From positions 186,001 to 250,000 of the forward strand of contig NZ_ABCF01000001.1 in NCBI RefSeq assembly GCF_000181495.1: DNA of 64,000 nucleotides. Reading direction: 5' to 3'. The notes below the pieces were generated by a model, which had not been told where the DNA came from, made no database searches, and was given only the letters and a program-made list of their open reading frames with translations. Source of the DNA: Bacillus sp. SG-1. GTDB lineage: Bacteria > Bacillota > Bacilli > Bacillales > Bacillaceae_B. Numbering within the stretch: position 1 is the stretch's first letter; each line of letters starts with the position of its first letter. The position numbers were made by a program, and so were the translations under genes. Positions 8,306 through 17,808 of this stretch are shown piece by piece.

Positions 8306-10429
8306 ATGAATATTTTTCATGCAAGAAATTACTTGAAGGAATATTTCGGATATGAAAACTTCAGGCCCGGCCAGGATGAAATAATCCAAAGTGTGCTGTT
8401 TGGACATAATACAGCCGGCATCATGCCAACAGGTGGCGGGAAATCCATCTGTTACCAAATACCAGCACTTTTATTGGAAGGGATCACTCTTGTGGTTTCG
8501 CCATTGATTTCCTTGATGAAAGATCAAGTGGATGCATTGAACCAGACAGGGATTTCCGCGACTTTTATAAACAGTTCGCTGACCCAGGCTGAAATAGAAA
8601 GACGTTTGAGTGAAGCTGAACTAGGGGTGTACAAGCTGATTTATATTGCACCCGAGCGGTTGGAGTCACCATATTTTGTTCAATACTTGCGGAACTTGCC
8701 CATCCCGCTGGTTGCAGTCGATGAAGCTCACTGTATTTCTCAATGGGGACATGACTTCCGACCGAGTTATTTGAAAATCAAAGACTTGTTGAAGGGACTG
8801 CCAAGCAATCCCGTGGTACTTGCCCTTACAGCAACAGCCACTCCTCAAGTCCAGAACGATATTTGTGCTTCCCTTGAAATAGAAGAAGAGAATACCTTTA
8901 TCACCGGTTTTTCACGAGAGAATTTATCTTTCAAAGTGATTAAGGGACAGGACAGAAGTCAATTTGCGCTCCAGTATGTGAAGGCGAATCAGGATGAATC
9001 AGGAATTATCTATGCGGCAACCCGAAAAGAAGTCGATTCTTTATACAATAAATTAAAAAAACAGGGAGTATCGGTTGGGAAATATCATGGCGGCATGGGT
9101 GATGTGCAGCGTAATGAGATGCAAGAAGAGTTCCTCAAAGATAACTTGCAGGTCATTGTCGCAACCAATGCGTTTGGAATGGGAATCAATAAATCCAATG
9201 TCAGGTATGTCCTTCATTATCAACTTCCAAAAAATATGGAAAGCTACTACCAGGAAGCAGGAAGAGCCGGACGGGACGGCGGGGAAAGCGAATGTCTCGT
9301 CCTTTATTCACCGCAGGACGTTCAAATACAACGTTTCCTTATTTCGCAAAACACACTTGATCCCGAGCGTCATACCCAGGAACTCCTTAAACTCAGACAA
9401 ATGGTGGACTATTGCCATACGGAGGGGTGCCTTCAGGAATTCATCCTGCATTACTTTGGAGAAGAAGATGCTGCTCCATGCGGGAAGTGCAGTAATTGCA
9501 CAGATGACCGGCAGGCGGTGGAAGTAACAAGAGAGACACAAATGGTTCTCTCGTGCATGATCAGGATGGGAGAAAGATTCGGAAACTCATTGGTCAGTCA
9601 GGTTCTTGCCGGTTCCAACAATAAAAAAATTAGAGAATTCGGCTTTGAAAAGCTGTCTACTTATGGGTTGATGAAAGCTCAGAAACAAAAGGATATCAGC
9701 CTGTTCATTGACTTCTTAATTTCAGAAGAATATATCAATGTCGTCAGCGGGACGTTCCCTATACTGAAAGTCAGCGAAAGAGGAAAGAATGTCCTTCAAG
9801 GAAAAGAAAAAGTTACACGAAAAGAAACAATGAAAGCAGGGAAAGTAACACATCAGGAAGACGATGAGTTATTCCAAGTTCTGAGGGCGATAAGAAAAGA
9901 CTTGGCAGATTCAGAGGGGGTTCCTCCATTTGTCATTTTCTCAGATGAAACCCTGCGCGATATGTGCAGAAGACTCCCAACAGACAGTGCTTCATTCCTT
10001 GAAGTAAAGGGTGTCGGATCCCATAAAAATGACAAATATGGTTCACGCTTTAATGAGGCAATAGCAGAATATAAAGCAGACGACATGAAGGATGAGGATC
10101 CATCCCCGACAAAAGGTAAAAATGGAGAAGAGCCTTCGTTCATAACAACGTACAACATGTTTAAGGAAGGAATGGATCTTGTAAAAATCACAGAAGAAAG
10201 AAACCTTTCCTTGACCACTGTCCAGAATCATATTCTTCAGAGCATCGAAGAGGAAATGGAAGTGAACACCGACAATTTCCTAACGGAAGAAGAACGAAAA
10301 ATGATACAACAAGCGATTGAAAAGGCCGGCCCCGATAAGCTTAAACCCATCAAGGAGGAACTTCCTGATGAAATAAGCTACTTTCAAATTAAAATATTCA
10401 TGCACGAACGGGTTATGGCTATTAAATAA
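8306..10429 (+). CDS. recQ: ATP-dependent DNA helicase RecQ
   Basis: 707-aa superfamily-2 3'-5' DNA helicase in recombination and fork repair. Seen in order: Walker A MPTGGGKSICYQ (about 34-45), DEAH box VDEAHCISQWGHDFRPSY (about 137-154), helicase C domain ending AGRAGRDG, then a zinc-binding RQC region with CHTEGC and CGKCSNC, an HRDC-type region, and a C-terminal helix-turn-helix-like segment (NLSLTTVQNHILQSIE). Full length for a long Bacillus RecQ. Start ATG has AAGGAG about 12 bases upstream. Probably monocistronic with its own terminator. Confidence 0.95.
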   Translation: MNIFHARNYLKEYFGYENFRPGQDEIIQSVLFGHNTAGIMPTGGGKSICYQIPALLLEGITLVVSPLISLMKDQVDALNQTGISATFINSSLTQAEIERRLSEAELGVYKLIYIAPERLESPYFVQYLRNLPIPLVAVDEAHCISQWGHDFRPSYLKIKDLLKGLPSNPVVLALTATATPQVQNDICASLEIEEENTFITGFSRENLSFKVIKGQDRSQFALQYVKANQDESGIIYAATRKEVDSLYNKLKKQGVSVGKYHGGMGDVQRNEMQEEFLKDNLQVIVATNAFGMGINKSNVRYVLHYQLPKNMESYYQEAGRAGRDGGESECLVLYSPQDVQIQRFLISQNTLDPERHTQELLKLRQMVDYCHTEGCLQEFILHYFGEEDAAPCGKCSNCTDDRQAVEVTRETQMVLSCMIRMGERFGNSLVSQVLAGSNNKKIREFGFEKLSTYGLMKAQKQKDISLFIDFLISEEYINVVSGTFPILKVSERGKNVLQGKEKVTRKETMKAGKVTHQEDDELFQVLRAIRKDLADSEGVPPFVIFSDETLRDMCRRLPTDSASFLEVKGVGSHKNDKYGSRFNEAIAEYKADDMKDEDPSPTKGKNGEEPSFITTYNMFKEGMDLVKITEERNLSLTTVQNHILQSIEEEMEVNTDNFLTEEERKMIQQAIEKAGPDKLKPIKEELPDEISYFQIKIFMHERVMAIK

Positions 10430-10439
10430 AGGATGCAAC

Positions 10440-10470
10440 ACACGCTCAGGTTTCTGGGCGTGTATTTTTG
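10440..10470 (+). terminator. Terminator of recQ
   Basis: Stem ACACGCTCAG / CTGGGCGTGT with a 4-nt loop and a following T-run. Confidence 0.85.
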
Positions 10471-10513
10471 TTAATTTAAGAGCAGTAGAAAGTGTTGTGG
10501 AGGTGAGCAAGAT

Positions 10514-10945
10514 GAAAAATAAAAGTCCTTAGAAAAGCTGTAAAGGACGATAAGGTGGCAAAAGGAAAAATAAAGTCCTATAAAAGGTCTAAAAGGACGA
10601 TAGGAAGACAAAAGAGAAAATAAAGTCCTATAGAAAGGCTGTAAAGGACGATAAGATGGCAAAAGAAAAATTAAAGTCCTATAGAAAGGCTGTAAAGGAC
10701 GATAAGGGTGCAAAAGAGAAATTAAAGTCTTATAAAAGGTATGTAGAGTACGATAAGGTGGCAAAAGGAAAAATAAAGTCTTATAGAAAGGCTGTAAAGG
10801 ACGATAAGGGTGCAATAGAGAAATTAAAGTCCTATAGAAAGGCTGTAAAGTACGATAAGAAGGCAGAAGAAAAAATAAAGTCCTATAAAAGGTTTGTAAA
10901 GGATGAAAAGGAGGCAAAAGAAGAAATGAAGTCCATTAAAATTTA
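10514..10945. repeat. Tandem array A, nine units of 50-51 bp
   Basis: The marker AGTCCT (or AGTCTT) recurs at 10524, 10574, 10624, 10675, 10726, 10777, 10828, 10879 and 10930: two 50-bp steps, then 51-bp steps. Each unit has a GTCCT...AGGAC dyad. Because 51 is divisible by three, a 96-codon ORF (10656-10946) with a 17-residue repeat (like AKEKLKSYRKAVKDDKG) stays open. The 5' units are out of frame, and the only good ribosome site (before 10512) leads to a stop after six codons. I therefore treat it as non-coding repeat DNA, or a decayed repeat-protein gene. It lies between convergent recQ and ykpA. Confidence 0.9.
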
Positions 10946-10954
10946 AAGGGACCA

Positions 10955-10990
10955 AAAAAGCGGCCTCCCAAGGGAAAGGCCGCTTCACAA
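10955..10990 (-). terminator. Terminator of ykpA
   Basis: Stem AAGCGGCCT / AGGCCGCTT with a T-run on the minus strand (A-run at 10954-10959 on plus). Confidence 0.85.
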
Positions 10991-10995
10991 AAATA

Positions 10996-12594
10996 TTAAC
11001 TTTTCACCGCTGTAGTTTCAAGGAACTCATCATAAGTCATCTGTTTGTCAATCATGCCTTCAGAGTCGAGTTTGATAATGCGGTTTGCAATTGTTTGAAT
11101 GAACTGGTGGTCATGAGAAGCAAAGATCATGGAACCTTTGAAATTTACAAGACCATTGTTCAGCGCTGTAATGGATTCCAAATCCAAGTGGTTCGTCGGT
11201 TCGTCGAGAAGAAGAACGTTCGCTTCACTTAGCATCATTTTGGAAAGCATGCAGCGGACTTTTTCTCCACCGGAAAGTACGCTTGGTTTTTTCATGACTT
11301 CTTCTCCAGAGAATAACATTCTGCCAAGGAATCCACGCAAGAAAGATTCACTTTGATCATTAGGAGAATATTGTCTCAACCAATCAACCAAGTTAGGCTC
11401 ATTGCCTTGGAAGTACTCGGAGTTGTCCTTCGGGAAGTAGGCTTGTGAAGTCGTCACGCCCCACTTGTAAGAACCGCTGTCCGGCTCCATTTCCCCGGCA
11501 AGGATCTTGAACAGGGTTGTTTTCGCGATTTCATCGCTGCCGACCAATGCGATTTTATCATCCTTGTTCATGATAAAGCTTACATTATCCAGAACTTTAA
11601 CACCGTCAATTGTTTTTGAGATGCCTTCTACTCTTAACAAATCGTTTCCGATTTCGCGTTCAGGTTTGAAGTGAACATACGGATACTTGCGGGAAGAAGG
11701 TCTGATATCATCAAGCGTGATTTTATCCAAAAGCTTCTTACGGGAAGTTGCCTGCTTGGATTTCGAAGCATTCGCACTGAAACGGGCGATAAATGCTTGA
11801 AGCTCTTTGATTTTCTCTTCTTTCTTTTTGTTCTGATCCTGAGCCATTCTGGTAGCCAGCTGGCTGGATTCATACCAGAAATCATAGTTTCCGACATAGA
11901 CTTGGATTTTTCCAAAGTCAAGGTCAGCGATATGTGTACATACTTTGTTCAAGAAGTGACGGTCATGGGATACCACGATAACCGTGTTCTCGAAGTTAAT
12001 CAGGAATTCCTCAAGCCATTGGATTGCAGCGATATCCAAGTGGTTGGTAGGCTCATCCAATAGAAGGACGTCAGGTTTGCCAAATAACGCTTGAGCAAGC
12101 AAGACCTTCACTTTGTCTCCACCCGTTAGGTCTTCCATCTTCTTCGTGTGAAGTTCTTCGCCGATGCCAAGGCCTTTAAGTAGAATGGCAGCTTCTGATT
12201 CTGCTTCCCAACCGTTCAATTCAGCGAACTCGCCTTCAAGCTCGGCAGCACGCATGCCGTCTTCATCAGAAAAATCAGCTTTCATATAGATTGCATCTTT
12301 TTCTTGCATGACTTCGAATAAACGGGCGTGACCCATGATGACCACTTTCAATACTTCATGCTCTTCGAATTCGAAATGGTTCTGTTTCAACACGGCCATA
12401 CGCTCACCCGGTGTCATGGATACATTACCCGTCTGAGACTCGATTTCACCAGAAAGGATTTTCAGGAATGTAGATTTACCTGCACCGTTCGCCCCGATCA
12501 ATCCGTAACAGTTACCTGCCGTGAATTTTATATTTACATCTTCAAATAATTTACGATCACCAAAACGCAGACTTACATCTGATACTTGAATCAT
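10996..12594 (-). CDS. ykpA: ABC-F family ATPase YkpA
   Basis: 532-aa soluble protein with two ABC ATPase domains and no membrane segments. First Walker A GANGAGKST and DEPTNHLD, second signature LSGGEKVRC with DEPTNHLDLES; the linker between them is rich in Lys and Glu, as in ABC-F proteins. These bind the ribosomal E site and modulate translation (EttA/YbiT group). The second Walker A reads GSDEIAKTTLF, a known degenerate form in YkpA/YbiT. Start ATG has ATGGAGG upstream. Monocistronic. Confidence 0.92.
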   Translation of the reverse strand: MIQVSDVSLRFGDRKLFEDVNIKFTAGNCYGLIGANGAGKSTFLKILSGEIESQTGNVSMTPGERMAVLKQNHFEFEEHEVLKVVIMGHARLFEVMQEKDAIYMKADFSDEDGMRAAELEGEFAELNGWEAESEAAILLKGLGIGEELHTKKMEDLTGGDKVKVLLAQALFGKPDVLLLDEPTNHLDIAAIQWLEEFLINFENTVIVVSHDRHFLNKVCTHIADLDFGKIQVYVGNYDFWYESSQLATRMAQDQNKKKEEKIKELQAFIARFSANASKSKQATSRKKLLDKITLDDIRPSSRKYPYVHFKPEREIGNDLLRVEGISKTIDGVKVLDNVSFIMNKDDKIALVGSDEIAKTTLFKILAGEMEPDSGSYKWGVTTSQAYFPKDNSEYFQGNEPNLVDWLRQYSPNDQSESFLRGFLGRMLFSGEEVMKKPSVLSGGEKVRCMLSKMMLSEANVLLLDEPTNHLDLESITALNNGLVNFKGSMIFASHDHQFIQTIANRIIKLDSEGMIDKQMTYDEFLETTAVKS

Positions 12595-12841
12595 TTAGTT
12601 ATTACCTCCATCAATCTTATCTAAAAGATTATAACATGTTCCTGCGATAAATTCACATTATATAGATGGAAGAAAAGATGCTGCCTAAAAGGCGGGCTTT
12701 CTGGTAAAGTATTCTAAAGGGCTGAAGGAAAGAGTATCAAGCTTCTTCATTCCCCAAAAATAAAAAGATCTCCATAAACGTAAAATAATATTTTTGCATT
12801 GTGGTATATAAAAGATAAGTGTTGTAGAAGGAGGGAAAGTC

Positions 12842-13120
12842 ATGGCTAGATTTTTAAGCAGATTGAAATTTTTATTTAATGTCAGGAGATCAGTCCCATT
12901 TCTGGTCGCGTTTTTTAAATCCCCGGCTGTAAAGGGGTGGAAGAAGCTGCTTTCCGTAGGCTTGCTTCTTATTTATATCCTGCTGCCGTTCGATGTGATT
13001 CCCGACTGGCTGGTCATCTTTGGCATAATCGATGATATTGCTGTTTTCACCTTGATACTGCAGCAAATCGTTAAGATGGCGCCGGATGAGTTGAAGGATA
13101 AATATGATGTTACCCTTTAA
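12842..13120 (+). CDS. DUF1232 (YkvA-like) small membrane protein
   Basis: 92 aa. The core GWKKLLSVGLLLIYILLPFDV-IPDW, then FGIIDDIAV, is the DUF1232 signature with conserved Pro-x-Asp and DD. One to two hydrophobic segments; function of the family is not established. Start ATG has AGAAGGAGG upstream. Confidence 0.85.
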   Translation: MARFLSRLKFLFNVRRSVPFLVAFFKSPAVKGWKKLLSVGLLLIYILLPFDVIPDWLVIFGIIDDIAVFTLILQQIVKMAPDELKDKYDVTL

Positions 13121-13214
13121 AACGTGGGAATCGTGAATCTCACAATCCTGTAAGAGACAAGGTTGCTCAGTTTACAATGGCCGACAATGTTAAGGTGAGG
13201 TCGAAAGGGAGAGT

Positions 13215-13436
13215 TTGGCATTATCGAAAAAGGTCGGACAAGATGGGGAACTACTCTGTTTTAGGTCCGAAATCAACCACAAACGGTTGGACCTTTATAT
13301 TTCAGCACAGGAAATGTATCCCGAGGATAATGCTTTAGATATCATTTTCAAATCCAAAGAGTACAGGAAGAAGAGTCATCAAATGAATCGCCGCCATAAA
13401 GAAGAGAACGTAAAGGTTTTTGAAGAACCTGAATGA
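13215..13436 (+). CDS. Hypothetical 73-aa protein
   Basis: TTG start with AAGGGAGAG about 6 bases upstream. The product is hydrophilic with a basic C-terminal half (KSKEYRKKSHQMNRRHKEE). No family recognised. A good terminator 10 bp downstream supports a real transcript. Confidence 0.55.
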   Translation: MALSKKVGQDGELLCFRSEINHKRLDLYISAQEMYPEDNALDIIFKSKEYRKKSHQMNRRHKEENVKVFEEPE

Positions 13437-13445
13437 GGCAAGCTT

Positions 13446-13476
13446 GCTGTTCCCGGAAATGGGAGCAGCTTTTTTG
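13446..13476 (+). terminator. Terminator of the 73-aa gene
   Basis: Stem GCTGTTCCC / GGGAGCAGC followed by a T-run. Confidence 0.85.
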
Positions 13477-13582
13477 GCAGTAAGTTCTTGCTAAGGACTG
13501 CTAAGTTTACAAAATTTTTAACGAAATAGGAACTTTATGTTTGTTATAATGGCTTTGGAGATTAAAAAAGGTGGATTCATTT

Positions 13583-15832
13583 ATGGAACCGAATAAGGAA
13601 TTAGAACAAATAGTTGAAATAAAGAAAAAGAAAACCATCTTTCAACGTGCAAAACAATGTGCATCGGGAGCCTGGTTGAGTGTTGAATCGGCTTCCCGGA
13701 AGGCTTGGAAGGGAGCGGCTGCAGGAGCCTTTATCATTATCGGCCTGTTTGCTGCTCTTTTTGGAATTGGGCTTGAAACAGGGCTCGGTTCTACAGTTGA
13801 TTTTGTGATTGTCTTCATACCAGTTGTACTGGCAGCAAGCATCAGTCCCTTTTTGATCTACCCTGTTATTTTACTTTTTAAAAGAATCAATAACCGTTTT
13901 CTGGCAGTTATACTATCTTCAGCAATTTTAATGATTATTCTATTATCACAAGTAAGAAGCACGCATCAAATTCTGCCGTTAAGTTTTGTTCTGGTTGGAT
14001 ACGGTGTTGTTGCAGGAGGGGCTGTTGGATTTTGGCTGAATTCAAAAAGAAGAAAATTTTCTTCTTTGCTGGTACTGACACTCGGCATGCTCACTATAGC
14101 CGGATTCGCCTTTTGGTTGATTGCGCCTGGTTTTAATAGATTTCCTACTGCTGAAAATCCAGTCGTTCCCAAACCACTACAGGTCGGAAATCCCTCTCAA
14201 AAGGGAGTCTATGAGGTTCGAACTTTTACTTATGGAAGTGGTACGGACAAGAGAAGACCTCAGTTTGCTGAAGGTGTTGAATATAGAACGGATACGGTGA
14301 ATGCATCCTTCGTCACTGGAGGGTGGGATAAGTACAGGACATGGTTTTGGGGGTTTGACCGTGCGGAAATTCCGTTAAATGGAACCGTTTGGATGCCTGA
14401 AGGAAACGGTGAATTTCCGCTCGTCTTAATGGTGCACGGCAATCATATTATGGAAGAATTCTCTGACGAGGGGTACGCCTATCTGGGCGAACTCTTGGCG
14501 AGCAGGGGGTATATTGCCGTTTCAGTAGATGAAAACTTTCTGAATACCTCTTCCTGGTCCGGCAGCCTGAATAATGAAATAAGCACAAGAGCATGGCTGA
14601 TGCTGAAACATTTAAATCAGTTTGAAGAATTTAATGAGATAAAAAATATGCCGTTGCATAATAAAGTCGATTTTGACAATATTGCTTTGCTGGGGCACTC
14701 AAGGGGTGGGCAAGCCGTTGCTGTGGCGACAGAATTCAACAAGCTTGACCGTTACCCTAATAACGGGATCGTCACCTTTAACTTTGATTATAAGATAAAA
14801 TCCATAATAGCGATTGCGCCAACGGATTATTTTACATTGAGTGATAAGCCTGTCGAGATGGAAAACGTAAATTATCTTCTACTGCATGGGTCCTATGACA
14901 GTGATGTTTCAGAGTTCAGCGGCGACCGCCAGTACAATGATCTAACTTTCACTGATGAAAATGATTGGATGAAAACCTCCCTCTATATTCATGGAGCCAA
15001 TCACGGCCAGTTCAATACAGTCTGGGGTGATAATGATACAACGCTGCCGATGAATCTTTTCATCAACAAAAAGCCTCTTCTGGAAGGGGAAGAGCAGAGA
15101 CAAATTGCCAAAACCTATATATCTGCTTTTCTGGATGCGACTTTGAAAGAGAAGACAGAATATAAACCGCTGTTTCAAGATTACAGCTATGCACTGCAGT
15201 GGCTGCCTGACACCATATATGTCAATCGATACAGCGACAATGACTTTCGTGTCATCAATGATTATGAAAATGATTATGACCTGACAACAGGAAATGATTC
15301 CGACATCACTTTTAAAGCATCAAGGCTGAAATACTGGAGCGAAGGCGAACTGGAATCCAGGGAAGGCAATGAAAGAAAAAATCATGGAGTTTACTTGAAA
15401 TGGGATGAGAGTTATTCCAATTCCGGCTTATACCAATTGACACTCCCTGATGGCTACTTCCAGAAGGCAGGAATCAATGAAGCTGACTCCCTGACCTTTT
15501 CAGCTGCAAGTATAGAAGAAGTGGAAGAAGCAGCTGACTTCACAGTAAGACTGAAAATGAATAATGGGCAAAGTGCAGAAGTGTCGCTGAGTGAAACGCT
15601 TCCTTTGGCACCCGCCCTTCATATTCAGCATACAAAGACATGGTTCTATCAAAAATCGAGATATGGAAATACCCATGAACCGGTACTTCAGACCTTTCAT
15701 ATACCCATTGCAAAATTCACCGCACAAGGATTAGATATTAATCGGGTAAATAAAATAGAGTTCGTCTTTGATAAGACGGATCAAGGTAAAATCTTTCTTG
15801 ATGAAATCGGTGTATTAAAAGCTATTCATTAG
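13583..15832 (+). CDS. Large membrane-linked alpha/beta hydrolase
   Basis: 749 aa. Residues about 45-200 hold at least five hydrophobic segments. They precede an alpha/beta hydrolase domain with LVLMVHGNH (oxyanion region) and the nucleophile elbow GHSRGG (Ser373), with a late HGANHGQF that could supply the catalytic His. A C-terminal beta-rich domain of about 200 residues follows. It resembles dienelactone/platelet-activating-factor-acetylhydrolase-like enzymes, so an extracytoplasmic esterase is likely; substrate unknown. ATG 13583 is preferred over an in-frame GTG at 13571, because AAAGGTGG lies 8-9 bases before the ATG. Confidence 0.8.
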   Translation: MEPNKELEQIVEIKKKKTIFQRAKQCASGAWLSVESASRKAWKGAAAGAFIIIGLFAALFGIGLETGLGSTVDFVIVFIPVVLAASISPFLIYPVILLFKRINNRFLAVILSSAILMIILLSQVRSTHQILPLSFVLVGYGVVAGGAVGFWLNSKRRKFSSLLVLTLGMLTIAGFAFWLIAPGFNRFPTAENPVVPKPLQVGNPSQKGVYEVRTFTYGSGTDKRRPQFAEGVEYRTDTVNASFVTGGWDKYRTWFWGFDRAEIPLNGTVWMPEGNGEFPLVLMVHGNHIMEEFSDEGYAYLGELLASRGYIAVSVDENFLNTSSWSGSLNNEISTRAWLMLKHLNQFEEFNEIKNMPLHNKVDFDNIALLGHSRGGQAVAVATEFNKLDRYPNNGIVTFNFDYKIKSIIAIAPTDYFTLSDKPVEMENVNYLLLHGSYDSDVSEFSGDRQYNDLTFTDENDWMKTSLYIHGANHGQFNTVWGDNDTTLPMNLFINKKPLLEGEEQRQIAKTYISAFLDATLKEKTEYKPLFQDYSYALQWLPDTIYVNRYSDNDFRVINDYENDYDLTTGNDSDITFKASRLKYWSEGELESREGNERKNHGVYLKWDESYSNSGLYQLTLPDGYFQKAGINEADSLTFSAASIEEVEEAADFTVRLKMNNGQSAEVSLSETLPLAPALHIQHTKTWFYQKSRYGNTHEPVLQTFHIPIAKFTAQGLDINRVNKIEFVFDKTDQGKIFLDEIGVLKAIH

Positions 15833-15956
15833 AGGACAGAGGCTTCGCGGCCCCTGTCTTTCTTTAGTGGGATCAATACTGACCTTCAATTAAAAACAAG
15901 TATGAATTTCTTTCGATTTGGGAACTCTAGGTGGTGAGAACAAAGGAGGTCACGTT

Positions 15957-16469
15957 ATGAAAAAGTTACTAATCGTCCTATTTGCGTCATCGATAATGTT
16001 GGCTGGCTGTAATTTCAACGATGATAGTCTCGGCCAGGATGGAGAAGAAGGCGGAATGGGTGTGCAGCAGGTACGCTACAATACAACCAATACAGGTGAA
16101 AATAATATATACGGTGAAGCAAATCCAGCGGATCCTACATATGGCATGATGGATAGAATGGCCAATAAAGTGATGAAATTGTATGAGATTGAGCGGGCTT
16201 ATGTTTATACCAAAGGTGATGAAGCCTACGCAGCTGTCGTTCTTGAAAACCGGCTTGAAACTCATATTGGTGATGATGTACATAAGAAAGTTGAAGAAGC
16301 AGTGAAAAGTGTCAACGGTAATATTAAAAATGTATACGTGACCAATGACCGTGAATTGGTCAGAAACATGAAAACATACCGTGACCAGGTGCATAGAGGC
16401 GGCCCGGTAGAAGACCTTGGTGATCGTATTGGTGAAAGAGTTTCAAAGCTTTTTCCTAATGTTGATTAA
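15957..16469 (+). CDS. YhcN/YlaJ family sporulation lipoprotein
   Basis: 170 aa with a signal peptide ending in the lipobox MLAGC, then a YhcN/YlaJ domain (AYVYTKGDEAYAAVVLEN, ...VYVTNDRELVRNMKTY). Family members are made in the forespore and affect spore outgrowth or cortex. ATG 15957 with AAAGGAGGT is clearly the start; an upstream in-frame ATG at 15918 has no site. Sigma-G dependence is expected from the family, not seen. Confidence 0.88.
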   Translation: MKKLLIVLFASSIMLAGCNFNDDSLGQDGEEGGMGVQQVRYNTTNTGENNIYGEANPADPTYGMMDRMANKVMKLYEIERAYVYTKGDEAYAAVVLENRLETHIGDDVHKKVEEAVKSVNGNIKNVYVTNDRELVRNMKTYRDQVHRGGPVEDLGDRIGERVSKLFPNVD

Positions 16470-16478
16470 GAAAGTTCC

Positions 16479-16512
16479 AAACCCTTCCTGACAAAGCTCG
16501 GGAAGGGTTTTC
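16479..16512 (+). terminator. Terminator of the YhcN/YlaJ gene
   Basis: Stem AAACCCTTCC / GGAAGGGTTT followed by a T-run. Confidence 0.85.
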
Positions 16513-16653
16513 TTTGTTTTTTTTGCAATAATCCGAGATAGAAGATAGGAATAGTGAACACTATCATTTGAAACTACCTGTAATCTTCATATACACTTTA
16601 ATAGTGAAACTAAGTATATAAATTGTAGAGAATAGTACAAAGAGGGTGTTTTA

Positions 16654-17487
16654 ATGTCTGAAAAGAAAGTATACGAAGAATTCAGCCGCTTGATCCATGG
16701 TAAGAGCAGTGAACTTGCCCAAGAAGTTACGGAAAAACAAAATAACAAGTATCCTGAAATGCAATCCATTTCAAATGATTTACTGACGATGAGAGAGGAA
16801 TTGGTCCATTTATTTGCGGAGTCTTTTGTATTGGAGGAAGATGAACGCAAGCAGAATTTCAAAGCATGGGGAAAAAAAGCTGGCACTGAATGCGCCACAT
16901 TAAACACAAGTCTGGAAGAAATGCTGAATGAATTTCCGGAATACAGAAATATCATAGGAGAATTACTTAAGGCCCATGCGAAAAAGCATGAGCTATCCAT
17001 CGATGGCTTTTATGATATATTGAACATTCTGGAAACAGATATCGGTGATGTTACATGTTATTTCAGTCTTCCATTTGTAGATTACCAGGCCGATCAATTA
17101 AAAAATTCGAAGGAAGCTCTATTTGAATTATCTGTGCCTGTCATTCCGATATCCGATAAGATAGCTGTTCTGCCGCTGGTTGGAGATATAGATACAAACA
17201 GAGCGAAACTGATGCTGGAAAAAGCCCTCGAAAAAAGTGCGAAGTTGAAAGTGAATTATTTCATTCTTGATTTATCAGGTGTACCGATCATTGACACATA
17301 TGTCGCCCAAATCATTTTCCAGCTGATCGATTCATTGGAATTAATCGGTGTGGAAGCAAAAGTGACCGGTATGACACCGGACATCGTTCAAACTGTGGTA
17401 AATCTGGGAATCGATTTTCAAAAAATCCACACATACTCCAGTTTGAAACAGGCAATCAATACAATTAATGGAACGATTAATACGTGA
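16654..17487 (+). CDS. RsbR-family stressosome protein (STAS domain)
   Basis: 277 aa. The N-terminal half is helical (non-haem globin-like sensor fold in RsbR proteins) and the C-terminal half is a STAS domain starting at VIPISDKIAVLPLVGDID with ILDLSGVPIIDTYVA. Ser/Thr residues near the family's phosphorylation sites are present. Such proteins form the stressosome with RsbS and RsbT and gate sigma-B. Length matches RsbRA-RD. It is monocistronic; no rsbS/rsbT neighbour, as for other dispersed RsbR paralogues. The exact paralogue is not assigned. Confidence 0.88.
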   Translation: MSEKKVYEEFSRLIHGKSSELAQEVTEKQNNKYPEMQSISNDLLTMREELVHLFAESFVLEEDERKQNFKAWGKKAGTECATLNTSLEEMLNEFPEYRNIIGELLKAHAKKHELSIDGFYDILNILETDIGDVTCYFSLPFVDYQADQLKNSKEALFELSVPVIPISDKIAVLPLVGDIDTNRAKLMLEKALEKSAKLKVNYFILDLSGVPIIDTYVAQIIFQLIDSLELIGVEAKVTGMTPDIVQTVVNLGIDFQKIHTYSSLKQAINTINGTINT

Positions 17488-17493
17488 GGCTGC

Positions 17494-17526
17494 GTGACAG
17501 GGTATCCTGTCACCGGTCTTTTTTTG
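17494..17526 (+). terminator. Terminator of the rsbR-like gene
   Basis: Stem GTGACAGG / CCTGTCAC with a 4-nt loop, followed a few bases later by a T-run. Confidence 0.85.
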
Positions 17527-17528
17527 AT

Positions 17529-17702
17529 GCTCTTTTCATAAACATTGCTGCTATTTAATAGGAATTTCAAAATTACAGCAATAACACCTAGGAAATATCC
17601 CGTATACAACAAAAGAAAAGAGCTGCTCTCCCTTTTCAGTGAGAATTCTTTGTACTCAGGGGAAAAATCCGGTGGGATTTTTCCGAATACGAAACAGCCA
17701 TT
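17529..17702 (-). repeat. Dispersed GGAAAAATCC element, copy 1 (inverted)
   Basis: Outer end GATGCTCTTTTCATAAAC, inner end GGTGGGATTTTTCCGA. It is the inverse-orientation relative of 19077-19209 and 49577-49773, with about 40 extra bases. No ORF. Together with copy 2 it brackets the MFS gene at 17809. Confidence 0.7.
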
Positions 17703-17808
17703 TTTTAATTGATTAAGAGGTTATTATTTTCTATTGTCCTTAAGTAAGCTATACTTGAAAAGTTAATTACGAATAACATAAGTGAACAATGAACAGGAGA
17801 TGAATGAC

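Noticed and set aside
10471-10917. Minus-strand 148-codon ORF across array A (repeated YRPLQPFYRT)
   Set aside because: It is the antisense reading of the 51-bp repeat and has no start signal.
10656-10946. Plus-strand 96-codon ORF in array A as a real gene
   Set aside because: Its ATG is inside a repeat unit without a ribosome site, and upstream units are out of frame; kept only as a remark.
13966-14442. Minus-strand ORFs inside the large hydrolase gene
   Set aside because: They overlap a strongly supported gene and have no starts with a ribosome site.
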